Assembly (NCBI RefSeq): GCF_019977735.1
Contig: NZ_AP025018.1
Span: forward strand, 8,250,580-8,314,579
DNA: 64,000 nucleotides
Reading direction: 5' to 3'
From: Calothrix sp. PCC 7716
Lineage (GTDB): Bacteria; Cyanobacteriota; Cyanobacteriia; Cyanobacteriales; Nostocaceae
The translations under genes were made by a program, and so were the position numbers. Within the stretch, counting starts at the first letter, position 1. The number at the start of each line of letters is the position of its first letter. Shown here in pieces: positions 47,846-55,320 of the stretch. Under the pieces are notes generated by a model. It saw only the letters and a program-made list of their open reading frames with translations, did not search any database and was not told the DNA's origin.

Positions 47846-48552
47846 GTTGGCGTTCTTTGGGTCGATACATTCTTAATAAAAACTGGCAGTACACCAATCC
47901 GGTACAAGGTGAGATATTTAGGATTAAAAGCGGATTAATAACTAGCGCTTCTAATCAATATTTAAAAGGGGCAATATCTTCTATTGTTATTGATGAAAAT
48001 AAAAAAATTAATTTATTTGATTCAAAACGACTTAGTTACCGAATAGAACCTGAAATTTTTACTTTTTATTTTCCCATTGGTTTAGGAGACCAGCGAGTAG
48101 GAATTAAACGACTTGATGACACTAATTTAATATGGACTATCGAACTAGAAGTACTTAATGTTGATGCTCAAGACTATGATTTTGACAGACTTTTAACACA
48201 ATTTGGAGATAGGATTTTATCTTTTATGTCAGTATATAATCGTGGTGTTTCTTTTACTCCTCATACTCCGGCTAGCGCTAGATTTGAGTTGGTGGCAAGA
48301 GAAAAGAAAAAAATTCTTGATGCAAATAGCAAGAGACGTAACTTAACCTTAAGTAATGGAAGTTCCTTAGTTTTAGTCTGTGACGGGTTTTTAGAAAACG
48401 GTTCACCTAAAACAGTGCTTTATACTTTGCAGCCAAATGAAGAGTATAACTTTCCTGTTAATAACGGACTTTATCAAGGAGAAATTCACTTTATGAATCT
48501 GACTGATTCAAAAGCGAATATTTCTTACATTGAATACAATGCGGCTGTTTAA
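47842..48552 (+). CDS. Element protein, beta-rich
   Basis: 236 residues. Begins SWRSLGRYILNKNWQY; the body is alternating strands with phrases such as PEIFTFYFPIGLGDQRVGI and LIWTIELEVLNVDAQDYDFD. The C-terminal third (LSNGSSLVLVCDGFLENG, TVLYTLQPNEEYNFPV, LYQGEIHFMN) looks like a carbohydrate-binding-like beta sandwich. ATGA overlap with the previous gene. Likely a virion surface or adsorption protein by inference. Confidence 0.55.
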   Translation: MSWRSLGRYILNKNWQYTNPVQGEIFRIKSGLITSASNQYLKGAISSIVIDENKKINLFDSKRLSYRIEPEIFTFYFPIGLGDQRVGIKRLDDTNLIWTIELEVLNVDAQDYDFDRLLTQFGDRILSFMSVYNRGVSFTPHTPASARFELVAREKKKILDANSKRRNLTLSNGSSLVLVCDGFLENGSPKTVLYTLQPNEEYNFPVNNGLYQGEIHFMNLTDSKANISYIEYNAAV

Positions 48553-48612
48553 TTACATCTAAGAAGTTGTAATTCTAGTTTATACACAGTTTACATTGTT
48601 TCAATAAAATTT

Positions 48613-48930
48613 ATGAAGCTGCTTGAAATCATGCAGCTAGCAACTGCAACTATTACTTTAGTTGCAGTTATTTGGCACATTGCAGAAATGAAAAGCCAAA
48701 TTATTAAATACACAGATACTGTAGTTGCTAGCTTGCATAATCGTATTTACGACAATGATAAAAAGTTTGAAGTTTTTGTAACTCGGTTTGAAGAACGCAA
48801 AGAGTTTGTAAATTATCAATTACATGGTTTAGATGAGAAGCTAAATCATAAATTTCAAAGGTTGATGGATGAGATACAGACCTTAAAACTTGAAATAAAA
48901 GATTTAAAAAGAAATGAAGATAGCAATTGA
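48613..48930 (+). CDS. Membrane-anchored coiled-coil protein before the amidase
   Basis: 105 residues. One membrane helix (about 8-26, LATATITLVAVIWHIAEM) then a continuous charged coiled coil to the end (QLHGLDEKLNHKFQRLMDEI, QTLKLEIKDLKRNEDS). Topology resembles small lysis-accessory or spanin-like proteins. It overlaps the amidase gene by 17 bp, placing it in the lysis cassette. Confidence 0.65.
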   Translation: MKLLEIMQLATATITLVAVIWHIAEMKSQIIKYTDTVVASLHNRIYDNDKKFEVFVTRFEERKEFVNYQLHGLDEKLNHKFQRLMDEIQTLKLEIKDLKRNEDSN

Positions 48931-49441
48931 TATTGGACATAACGTTGCACCTGATGGCGGTGCCGTTGGTTTTGGAAACGAAAATTGGATGAATACCTCA
49001 ATCGGTACTCATTTAATATCAATGCTTAAAAAGGCAGGTGTAGAAGTAATCGCTTGTAAACCAATAACCGCTTCTTCTGTGCGCGATAGTTTGCGTAAGA
49101 GAGTAAGCAAGGCTAATGCTGAAAAGTGTGATTACTATATTTCAATACATCACAATGCGGGTAAAGGAAAAGGCTGTGAGGTTTTTTATACGTCACCTGA
49201 TGGTTTAAAATTAGCGACTCCGATTACTAACTGTATTTCTTCACTAGGTTTTAATAACCGTGGAGCTAAATGTAGTGATGAATATTTTGTTCTCAATCAC
49301 ACTAAGATGCCTGCTGTAATCGTAGAAACATGCTTTGTTGATACTCAATCTGATGTTGAATTGTGGAATAAGTTAGGAGCCGAGAAAATAGCGCGTGCAA
49401 TTTATGACGGATTGAATACCGCCCTTAAGTTTGCAAAATGA
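48914..49441 (+). CDS. N-acetylmuramoyl-L-alanine amidase (endolysin)
   Basis: 175 residues, a single Amidase_3 domain without signal peptide or binding repeats. Zinc ligands: His in IAIDIGHNVAPDGGAVG (about 8), Glu near 24, His in YYISIHHNAGKGKG (about 79), and catalytic Glu in PAVIVETCFVD (about 140). It cuts the amide bond between N-acetylmuramic acid and the stem peptide. Lack of a signal fits an endolysin released by a holin, and a holin-like gene follows with ATGA overlap. Confidence 0.9.
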   Translation: MKIAIDIGHNVAPDGGAVGFGNENWMNTSIGTHLISMLKKAGVEVIACKPITASSVRDSLRKRVSKANAEKCDYYISIHHNAGKGKGCEVFYTSPDGLKLATPITNCISSLGFNNRGAKCSDEYFVLNHTKMPAVIVETCFVDTQSDVELWNKLGAEKIARAIYDGLNTALKFAK

Positions 49442-49602
49442 AAAATCTATCTCTTCCCTCTCTCCTGGTTTTAATTGTTGTTACTGGTGTGGCTGCTGTG
49501 GCAATTCTAGATGGTGTTTACCGTAAAGATTTTATGCAGTTGGCTACTGCTGTTGTTACAGGCTATTTCGCTCATCTACAAGCGCCGCGACGTGAACAAT
49601 GA
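49438..49602 (+). CDS. Holin-like two-helix membrane protein
   Basis: 54 residues: a short polar start, helix 1 LPSLLVLIVVTGVAAVAI (about 6-24), a turn with DGVYRKDF, helix 2 MQLATAVVTGYFAHL (about 33-47), then a basic tail QAPRREQ. The two-helix hairpin with a basic end is a class II-like holin pattern. ATG overlaps the amidase stop and its own TGA overlaps the next ATG, so translation is coupled on both sides. Confidence 0.72.
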   Translation: MKNLSLPSLLVLIVVTGVAAVAILDGVYRKDFMQLATAVVTGYFAHLQAPRREQ

Positions 49603-49802
49603 GAAACAGAGTGTTACCAACCGATGTAGTTTTTACACAACCACGGCAGCGAGGCGCCGGCTGTCTTTGTTCCCGGTGTTTACTTCCGATTGTTAGTGAA
49701 GAACCAGTTAAATCAAAAAGCAAAAGGCTAAAAGGTGAAATGCGTTATCACTCTAGGTGCTGGAAGTTAAACACCTCGTCACAGGCGCTGCGATTAAAAT
49801 AA
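49599..49802 (+). CDS. Small zinc-finger-like protein
   Basis: 67 residues. CLCSRC (about 22-27) and a later HSRC give a possible Cx2C...HxxC zinc site. The rest is basic (KSKSKRLKGE). It overlaps the holin-like gene by 4 bp (ATGA). Unknown function; possibly nucleic-acid binding. Confidence 0.45.
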   Translation: MRNRVLPTDVVFTQPRQRGAGCLCSRCLLPIVSEEPVKSKSKRLKGEMRYHSRCWKLNTSSQALRLK

Positions 49803-49822
49803 GTTAGTTTTACCCTAATACC

Positions 49823-49915
49823 ATGAACTCTCCAATAGACCTTGACCCCATACTTTGTTTTTTACTTGTTGTTTGGTTTGTTGCTACCGTGAACTTAGTA
49901 AGCAAACTTAAGTAA
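49823..49915 (+). CDS. 30-residue single-pass membrane peptide
   Basis: A frame reading MNSPIDLDPILCFLLVVWF then VATVNLVSKLK: one membrane helix with a basic end. It has no clear ribosome site but lies 20 bp after the zinc-finger gene in the lysis block, so it could be a second small holin, antiholin or leader peptide. From 49916 to 50021 is a short spacer with a GGCGCC and convergent ends. Confidence 0.35.
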   Translation: MNSPIDLDPILCFLLVVWFVATVNLVSKLK

Positions 49916-50021
49916 TCCACACATAGCGGTATCACGTTACAGCGAATACGATGAATAATACATTCATACGTTTTGCTCTATACGCGATGGTTCGGCGCCT
50001 TATCGATGCAAGGCGCTGATT

Positions 50022-52328
50022 TTATTTTTGTATTTCCCAGTTTTCAGGACTGTGTACAAAAATCGCTTTACCTGTTGGAGATTCAAACAACCAACTACCT
50101 TTAAGTGGGTTGGCGGGTGATACCTTTATTTGAATCAAAGTACAGTCTTTGATTGATTCATAAGTACCAAGACCTTTTAAAACTTGCACGGTGTATTTAA
50201 ATTGAGCATTCCAGGTATCGACTATTGCCTGTAACCCTTGCACAACTTGTTTTTTATTACCAAGCATTTGTTCTTCTATTTCATACCCATCTGGAAAAGC
50301 AACTTTAAAATCCCAAACTTTATCGTTAATGGGGGTAGCGTTAACCTGAATGGTTCCTTGAGTGGATGGTAATTTTATACATATAGGTTTGAGTTGCTTT
50401 TTCTTTCCCTCCTCGATGACGGGTGAGGGGTTAGACTCTTCACCCCCCCCGTTTTTGGTCAAAATAGGTGTTTTTGATCGGTCGTGATCAGTCCTGATCA
50501 CTCCGGTGTTTTTTTCTTCAGAGTCCTTATCTGGTGCAGCTTCTGACTCCTCCTCTTCTACCTTTTTCAAATTTTCGCCTGAATCCACTTTTTTCCCCTC
50601 TTGATTTTTTTCTGTGTTTTGGGTGGAATCGTCTGTAACTGGCTCTGTATCAGCATTTGGGTAGGACTGATCGGGACTGATCACCTTCGATCGGTAAGAA
50701 CTTTGGTGCGTAGGTTCATCAAAATCTATAAAGTATAGATTTTTACGAGCTTTATCCGTTATTACTTCTAAAACGCTTATCAACCCGTCGCTAGCTAGAC
50801 GGTTTAAACAACGGCGTGTACTTCCAGTGGCTGTTTCTGTCTCGTGTGCAATTTCTTCGGCTTCAAACCGAACACCGCGATTATCTTGTAAAAACCTTAA
50901 GATGCGTGCCTTTACTGGCTCATCGCTGGTATCACGTTGGTTAATTTCTCCTGTGCAGGACAGAGAAAAATCTTCTGCATTAAAAAATAGGTTGTAAGAA
51001 CATGGGAACCGTCTAGACCGTGATTTTTGAATTTCTAGGATTTTTTCTTGCTCGTTGGCACCGGGTTCTGTACTGCGCTTCAAGCATAAAACTTCTGAAA
51101 CACTATTAAATATCGCCTTTGTGCCCCTACTACCACCTTCACCGTTACTGTGGTGGATTAGCCCAACTGTTACCCCGTATTCTGCTGCAATTTGGGTAAT
51201 TTCCAACAGAGGACGGGCATAAGCTGTCTCATTCTCTGAAAAAATGCTGTTGCGGTTGGCGGTTGTTATGGAATCGATAATGACCAAATCGGGTTGAAAC
51301 TCCTCAATATCTCTTACCAATTGGGGCACATTATCCATAGTCCACCCACGACGGTATCTAAAGTGTTCGCTGTTGAATCCTGGTTCAAAAAAGCCCCTAC
51401 GTTGCAATGCTTGCCGCATATCATAGGGTGATTCGTCATCCTGGTAAATTAACACTTTACGAGATTTAGCTGTTATAGCAAACTGATTCCAGTCTTTTCC
51501 CTCTATTAAGCAATAAGCTAAATCGTAAAGTAATTTAGTTTTACCAACTCCCCCTAATGCGTGAATTAAAAAAGTAGTGTTAGCAGGAATAATACCGTGT
51601 ACTAACCATTCTCTAGTATCTGTTTTGCAATCCATATTTAAAGCCTCTAGAGTTTTTAATGGGCCGCTTGCTGCTTCACATAGCGACTTAATATATAGAA
51701 ATTCAAGGTCTTGTAATCTCTTACCGCAAGTCTTAGCTAGCTTTTGGAGTTTATAAAGCTTAAGCCCTGGACTGGATACGGTACGCTCGATATTTTTAAT
51801 AGATGCCATTAAATTGTTATATTCTTTCTCGTCTCTATCACCTCCTTTTAATCCGTAATCTTCTATAGAGGTAAACTTTTCTTCAGTTATTCGTACTAAA
51901 TCGGCTATCTCTAAGTGAGGGTCGTGACCACGTTCTAAAGTCTCATTAGCAAGAAGTATTATCTGGCGCCTTAAATAGTCTTCAAGTAACAGTTTGGCTG
52001 TCTCATCTACACCTAATGCTGAAACTTTGGCTTCAAATAATCGGGTTAGGTTAGTCAACCCGCCAACACGGCGTAGGTTTCCACGTTGCTCTAAAAACCT
52101 TATGACAGTTGGTAAGCATACGGTTGTACCCTGCTTACATAAGTTGAGCGCAGCGCGGTAAATATCTTGATGTATTTCTAGGTAAAATGCCTCGACTGGT
52201 AGAATGTCCCTAACCAGGGTAATTGCTTGAGGGTCAAGTAGTATAGAACCTAGTACTGATTCTTCAGCCTCTAGATTGTGAGGGGGCATTCTGTCCGTAA
52301 ATGTTCCAAAAGTTAATGCATTTACCAT
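50022..52328 (-). CDS. DnaB-N/RepA-like replicative helicase fusion
   Basis: 768 residues. Part 1 (about 12-150) is a DnaB N-terminal domain: PPHNLEAEESVLGSILLD and FYLEIHQDIYRAALNLC. Part 2 (about 235-440) is a RecA/RepA-like ATPase: Walker A IHALGGVGKTKLL, Walker B PDLVIIDSITTAN, then GLIHHSNGEGGSRGTKAI. Part 3 is a winged helix (RILRFLQDNRGVRFEAEEIA). A charged linker of ~110 residues and a separate C-terminal domain (about 650-768) follow. It should unwind or load at the element's origin. Oddities: an 8-G tract in the coding strand (50443-50450) and TGATC-type palindromes at 50466-50500 and 50668-50700. Confidence 0.85.
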   Translation of the reverse strand: MVNALTFGTFTDRMPPHNLEAEESVLGSILLDPQAITLVRDILPVEAFYLEIHQDIYRAALNLCKQGTTVCLPTVIRFLEQRGNLRRVGGLTNLTRLFEAKVSALGVDETAKLLLEDYLRRQIILLANETLERGHDPHLEIADLVRITEEKFTSIEDYGLKGGDRDEKEYNNLMASIKNIERTVSSPGLKLYKLQKLAKTCGKRLQDLEFLYIKSLCEAASGPLKTLEALNMDCKTDTREWLVHGIIPANTTFLIHALGGVGKTKLLYDLAYCLIEGKDWNQFAITAKSRKVLIYQDDESPYDMRQALQRRGFFEPGFNSEHFRYRRGWTMDNVPQLVRDIEEFQPDLVIIDSITTANRNSIFSENETAYARPLLEITQIAAEYGVTVGLIHHSNGEGGSRGTKAIFNSVSEVLCLKRSTEPGANEQEKILEIQKSRSRRFPCSYNLFFNAEDFSLSCTGEINQRDTSDEPVKARILRFLQDNRGVRFEAEEIAHETETATGSTRRCLNRLASDGLISVLEVITDKARKNLYFIDFDEPTHQSSYRSKVISPDQSYPNADTEPVTDDSTQNTEKNQEGKKVDSGENLKKVEEEESEAAPDKDSEEKNTGVIRTDHDRSKTPILTKNGGGEESNPSPVIEEGKKKQLKPICIKLPSTQGTIQVNATPINDKVWDFKVAFPDGYEIEEQMLGNKKQVVQGLQAIVDTWNAQFKYTVQVLKGLGTYESIKDCTLIQIKVSPANPLKGSWLFESPTGKAIFVHSPENWEIQK

Positions 52329-52468
52329 GATTTTTTAATCTCCATCTACTGTTTTTGTGTTTTAATAGAGGTAACGAAAATCGATTTTTCAATCATTTTG
52401 TAACCCTTAAATGAGTCGAAAGACTTGTTTTTTTTTGATGTATACTTCGACACAATTAACCTACATGA

Positions 52469-52681
52469 TTAAAACCGAGATACTAGGTCTCTAAGTGTTT
52501 TTAATGACTCCCTCTCTTTTTTAATGCGAATACAAAGACTATTCTCTTCAGGGTTTTCGCATTTTACGTGTGCGTAATCATCAGCCAGTTCTTGTAACAA
52601 CAAGTTGTGTTGATGCAAATGAAATTTAATTGCGTTTATGTATCGCTCAATACGTAGCAGTCGTTTTTCTTCTTCAGTCAT
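52469..52681 (-). CDS. Small coiled-coil protein upstream of the helicase
   Basis: 70 residues, helical: MTEEEKRLLRIERYINAIKF followed by LLLQELADDYAHVKCENPE and KERESLKTLRDLVSRF. It overlaps nothing but lies 2 bp after the next-upstream gene, so both are co-transcribed toward the helicase. Likely a small replication or regulatory accessory; family unknown. Confidence 0.5.
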   Translation of the reverse strand: MTEEEKRLLRIERYINAIKFHLHQHNLLLQELADDYAHVKCENPEENSLCIRIKKERESLKTLRDLVSRF

Positions 52682-52683
52682 GG

Positions 52684-53013
52684 TTAAAAGGGGATATCGT
52701 CTTCAATTTCCATTAAGTCGTCCACGGAGCAGGCTTTTGTAGCTTCTGTAAATCTTGCAGCGGCTACATAGGTTACGTAATAAGTAGGTTCAGGTATAAA
52801 GAATGAAGCACTTACTACTAGTTTTGCAGAAGCATGTTTTTGATAAACTACGTTGACCTTGATAATACGAGTAAAACCTATTCGGAAAGACTCAAAGCCT
52901 GAGTCGTGCATTGCAGCCCACACCCAAAAACGGATGTTATTTACTAATCGCTTCACTTTTTCTGCTGTTCTAGCGGTTTGGGCATTGTTCAAAATAATAG
53001 ACGTTTGTTTCAT
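52684..53013 (-). CDS. Element hypothetical protein
   Basis: 109 residues: a helical basic start (NNAQTARTAEKVKRLVNNIR), a central beta region (RIGFTRIIKVNVVYQKHAS, AKLVVSASFFIPEPTYYVTY) and an acidic end (VDDLMEIEDDIPF). The acidic DDIPF tail is what single-stranded-DNA-binding proteins use to recruit partners, and the fold could be OB-like, so an SSB analogue for the helicase is possible. Not recognised by family. Confidence 0.5.
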   Translation of the reverse strand: MKQTSIILNNAQTARTAEKVKRLVNNIRFWVWAAMHDSGFESFRIGFTRIIKVNVVYQKHASAKLVVSASFFIPEPTYYVTYVAAARFTEATKACSVDDLMEIEDDIPF

Positions 53014-53083
53014 ATCGATATTTGGGAAAGATATTAATAACCAGCTAGTAACTGGTTATTAACTTTTTTTTTGGAGCAAATGT

Positions 53084-53383
53084 ATGAATTTGAATGATAA
53101 CGATGTACTCGATTTAGAAAAATCCCCTCGGCTGGGTGCTAATGCCACTTGTAAAATCAGTGAGCTTCATCAGGGATTACGGTCTAGATTTAGTGCCAGC
53201 AATGGGGCTGAGAGTCCTGATTTTCAGTTTTTCAAGGATGGTGTTGAATGTAAGCTTTTATCTGCTAACGGTGGAGGCTGGCAGAAGGGCAAGCTTAAGT
53301 ATCAACTTGTGTTTATCCCAGATGAGGCAACACCAGAAATAACAGATGCAGTTATGGGTGGACACAGAACAGACCAGTATTAA
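53084..53383 (+). CDS. KGK-domain protein
   Basis: 99 residues. The signature GGGWQKGKLKYQLVFIPDE (about 66-84) is that of the KGK family, small proteins found almost only in cyanobacteria, often near mobile or calcium-related genes. Function unknown. It is divergent from the helicase operon and convergent with the ribbon-helix-helix gene, with a strong terminator after it. GGAG precedes the ATG. Confidence 0.72.
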   Translation: MNLNDNDVLDLEKSPRLGANATCKISELHQGLRSRFSASNGAESPDFQFFKDGVECKLLSANGGGWQKGKLKYQLVFIPDEATPEITDAVMGGHRTDQY

Positions 53384-53425
53384 AATATTTTTCTCTTGAC
53401 GGTAGAATTTTTCAAAGCAAAACGA

Positions 53426-53453
53426 AACCGTCTTACCTTTTGGTAAGACGGTT
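53426..53453. terminator. Bidirectional terminator
   Basis: AACCGTCTTACC (53426-53437) and GGTAAGACGGTT (53442-53453) around TTTT: a perfect 12-bp stem between convergent genes. Confidence 0.8.
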
Positions 53454-53570
53454 ATTCAATATCTTTATTTGCATTCAGTAAATTGCGTAGAGTGACCAAT
53501 CGGCTGAATGTTTTTTTTAATTTTTCTGTCCTATTTTCTGACTCACTAAGTTGTTCTTGAACTTCTTCTA

Positions 53571-53774
53571 TTAAATCGCCAATAACTTCCCCAGAATTTT
53601 CTCTTCCTGGGTTGCCAATGGTATCTTGCCCCTCCCTATCCTCTCTACAAACTCCGAACGACTGTACCCCATTGACTCCGCTAACGTATCCAGACCCTGA
53701 ATGCCTGTCAGGGTAAGGCTCATAGCGACTGTCTTTTTGATTTCCCCGTATTCCAGGTGTTTTGTTTTCTTCAT
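53571..53774 (-). CDS. Ribbon-helix-helix regulator, possibly frameshifted
   Basis: 67 residues: a basic start, then VAMSLTLTGIQGLDTLAESM and GYSRSEFVERIGRGKIPL, the MetJ/Arc-type fold common in cyanobacterial plasmid and phage repressors. It ends LGKLLAI. In another frame the DNA directly continues as a good coiled coil (GEVIGDLIEEVQEQLSESEN to 53452). A shift of -1 at GGGGAAG would give a ~105-residue RHH-coiled-coil protein. Four operator-like boxes lie just upstream, so it is likely the element's repressor, autoregulated. Confidence 0.7.
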   Translation of the reverse strand: MKKTKHLEYGEIKKTVAMSLTLTGIQGLDTLAESMGYSRSEFVERIGRGKIPLATQEEKILGKLLAI

Positions 53775-53793
53775 TATGAATAATCATGGCACT

Positions 53794-53872
53794 TCCTATA
53801 TAGGATAGCAAGATTCTATATACAATATTCTATATAGCATGTTACCATTCGATTGTCACATCCTATATAGGA
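53794..53872. promoter_or_regulatory. Four TTCTATATAGxA operator boxes
   Basis: Boxes at 53794-53805 and 53861-53872 are perfect palindromes TCCTATATAGGA; 53814-53825 (TTCTATATACAA) and 53828-53839 (TTCTATATAGCA) are degenerate. They lie 20-100 bp upstream of the RHH gene in the region divergent to the 54154 gene. Multiple short palindromes are what ribbon-helix-helix repressors bind. Confidence 0.72.
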
Positions 53873-53924
53873 TGTTGAGATATTAAAAAAGCGAACACTA
53901 ACAAGAGACCAATAGAAGCGAGTC

Positions 53925-54053
53925 GGCGCCTATATGCCGAAGCAGTCCTTGTATAGCTAGTACCCAAGAGTCGATAGCGAAAACTTGTAGCGTGACCGAG
54001 TAAAGGCTGAAGAGGCGCCTGTATGCCACAGTCTGTCAGTACAAGCTAGTACC
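53925..54053. repeat. Two 40-bp imperfect repeats 89 bp apart
   Basis: Copies 53925-53964 and 54014-54053 both begin GGCGCCTRTATGCC and end AGCTAGTACC, with variable middles. A further pair AAAGCCTCAA (54105-54114, 54126-54135) follows. The region 53875-54150 has no ORF and looks structured; it may encode an RNA or be an origin or packaging site. Confidence 0.5.
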
Positions 54054-54153
54054 GAAGTAGTACATAGTCATAAAAAGCCACTCAATGGAGGAAATTGGAT
54101 TTAGAAAGCCTCAATACGAACACTAAAAGCCTCAAATATCCCTACGTCTATAT

Positions 54154-54462
54154 ATGACCTCAACACGGATAGTACTGCCATCAAGGCACAAACCGTTTGC
54201 TGAAGAACTGTTGCAGGTCACAGGTATAGATTCTCTGTCTAACCTGTTCGTTATTCTCCTAACTCGTTACGGAAGTCATCTAAAAACGAGTTGGAATATA
54301 TCTCAAACAGTTACAGAAACTATCACTCAGCCAAATATTACGGCGCCAACTCCACCAGCAACAACAGCGAAAATTTATAGTTTTCCAGAACCAGAAACCT
54401 ATGAGGTAGAAGTTATTGACCCAGTAATCGCTAGAATCGCGGGCTTAGTGGACAGGTTTTAA
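54154..54462 (+). CDS. Element hypothetical protein
   Basis: 102 residues. STRIVLPSRHKPFAEELLQV then TGIDSLSNLFVILLTRYGSH looks like a short DNA-binding or adaptor domain (strand plus two helices, possibly another ribbon-helix-helix), followed by a Pro/Thr-rich linker and PEPETYEVEVIDPVIARI. It is the first gene of the rightward membrane-ATPase module and is divergent from the repressor gene, so it may be under its control. Confidence 0.5.
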   Translation: MTSTRIVLPSRHKPFAEELLQVTGIDSLSNLFVILLTRYGSHLKTSWNISQTVTETITQPNITAPTPPATTAKIYSFPEPETYEVEVIDPVIARIAGLVDRF

Positions 54463-54463
54463 A

Positions 54464-54496
54464 AGCAACCACCTACCCTCAATAGTGGCGGTTGCT
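54464..54496 (+). terminator. Hairpin between two module genes
   Basis: AGCAACCACC (54464-54473) and GGCGGTTGCT (54487-54496), one mismatch, no T-run. It probably tunes rather than ends transcription. Confidence 0.45.
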
Positions 54497-54537
54497 CTGC
54501 CTACCATCCAAAAATAATAGACACAAGGATTTTACCA

Positions 54538-54825
54538 ATGACTAAACCAGTTGGCTACTACACTAACTACACTCCAGGAGATGAAGGGCTTCTGGCTGAA
54601 ATGCAAGAAACTTTCGGTTCACAGTTTGAAGCGCTTAATAATTCTCAACGCTTCTGGATGATAATGTCCCTTGCTGAAATTTTCTCAGATGAGAATGATG
54701 TCAAAAACGAACACGATGAGGACGTGCAAAACTCAATTGAACGATTTGAAGAACTAACCGAGTCTGACCGTATCGGTTTGATGGAAGCGTTGGTAGCGCA
54801 AGCTCGACACTTTGGGAGGTTCTAA
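54538..54825 (+). CDS. Acidic element protein
   Basis: 95 residues, strongly acidic (SDENDVKNEHDEDVQNSIER). Phrases EALNNSQRFWMIMSLAEIFS and ELTESDRIGLMEALVAQARH are helical. No membrane segment. A small soluble partner; its stop abuts the TTG start of the next gene. Family not recognised. ACAAGGA precedes the ATG. Confidence 0.5.
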   Translation: MTKPVGYYTNYTPGDEGLLAEMQETFGSQFEALNNSQRFWMIMSLAEIFSDENDVKNEHDEDVQNSIERFEELTESDRIGLMEALVAQARHFGRF

Positions 54826-55320
54826 TTGATTAATAAAAAGACTTGGCGTAAGCACAAAACAGAAATAGTCTTTGTAGCAGCTGCCTTGATTGCCGCAATC
54901 GCTGGGCATAAAGACATTCAAAATAGTATGCAGTCTCTAAGCCAAGAGCGAGCGCGAATTGCCATTAAATCGGCTGAAGAGCGTCGCATCGAACAATCTC
55001 AAGAGCTAGCCAGAAACAAAGCAGCAATTGCACAACAGCGCTACAAAGACGGTTGTACTATTGTCGTTGCTGTAAACTCCCCTAGAAGCCTCGCCACGTT
55101 GGTAGAAGGTGAGACAGTATACGACCGTACTAGTAAAAAACCTTTACCCAGTGGAACAGTTGTATGTGATGGCAATGGGAATACTGGAATACTATCACCA
55201 GATAAAAACGGCGTTCCGGTAGTTTCTGACATGGCTTTTACTGGCAACCGAGAACTAGCAATTGAGCAAGTACGCAAAATACGTGGTGCAAAAGTTTACT
55301 ACTATACCCCGGAGAAATAA
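54826..55320 (+). CDS. Single-pass membrane protein of the ATPase module
   Basis: 164 residues, TTG start directly after the previous stop, with GGAGG 9 bp upstream. One membrane helix (about 13-27, VFVAAALIAAIAG), an Arg/Gln-rich coiled coil (about 30-70), and a C-terminal beta domain (about 75-164: CTIVVAVNSPRSLATLVEGE, GTVVCDGNGNTGILSPDK). The end RKIRGAKVYYYTPEK is followed directly by the next ATG. Possibly a periplasmic or virion-membrane component working with the ATPase. Confidence 0.55.
   Translation: MINKKTWRKHKTEIVFVAAALIAAIAGHKDIQNSMQSLSQERARIAIKSAEERRIEQSQELARNKAAIAQQRYKDGCTIVVAVNSPRSLATLVEGETVYDRTSKKPLPSGTVVCDGNGNTGILSPDKNGVPVVSDMAFTGNRELAIEQVRKIRGAKVYYYTPEK

Noticed and set aside
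53452-53811. Whole 119-residue frame as one gene
   Set aside because: Its first half lies over the ribbon-helix-helix gene in another frame and through the operator boxes; only its last 45 residues look coding.
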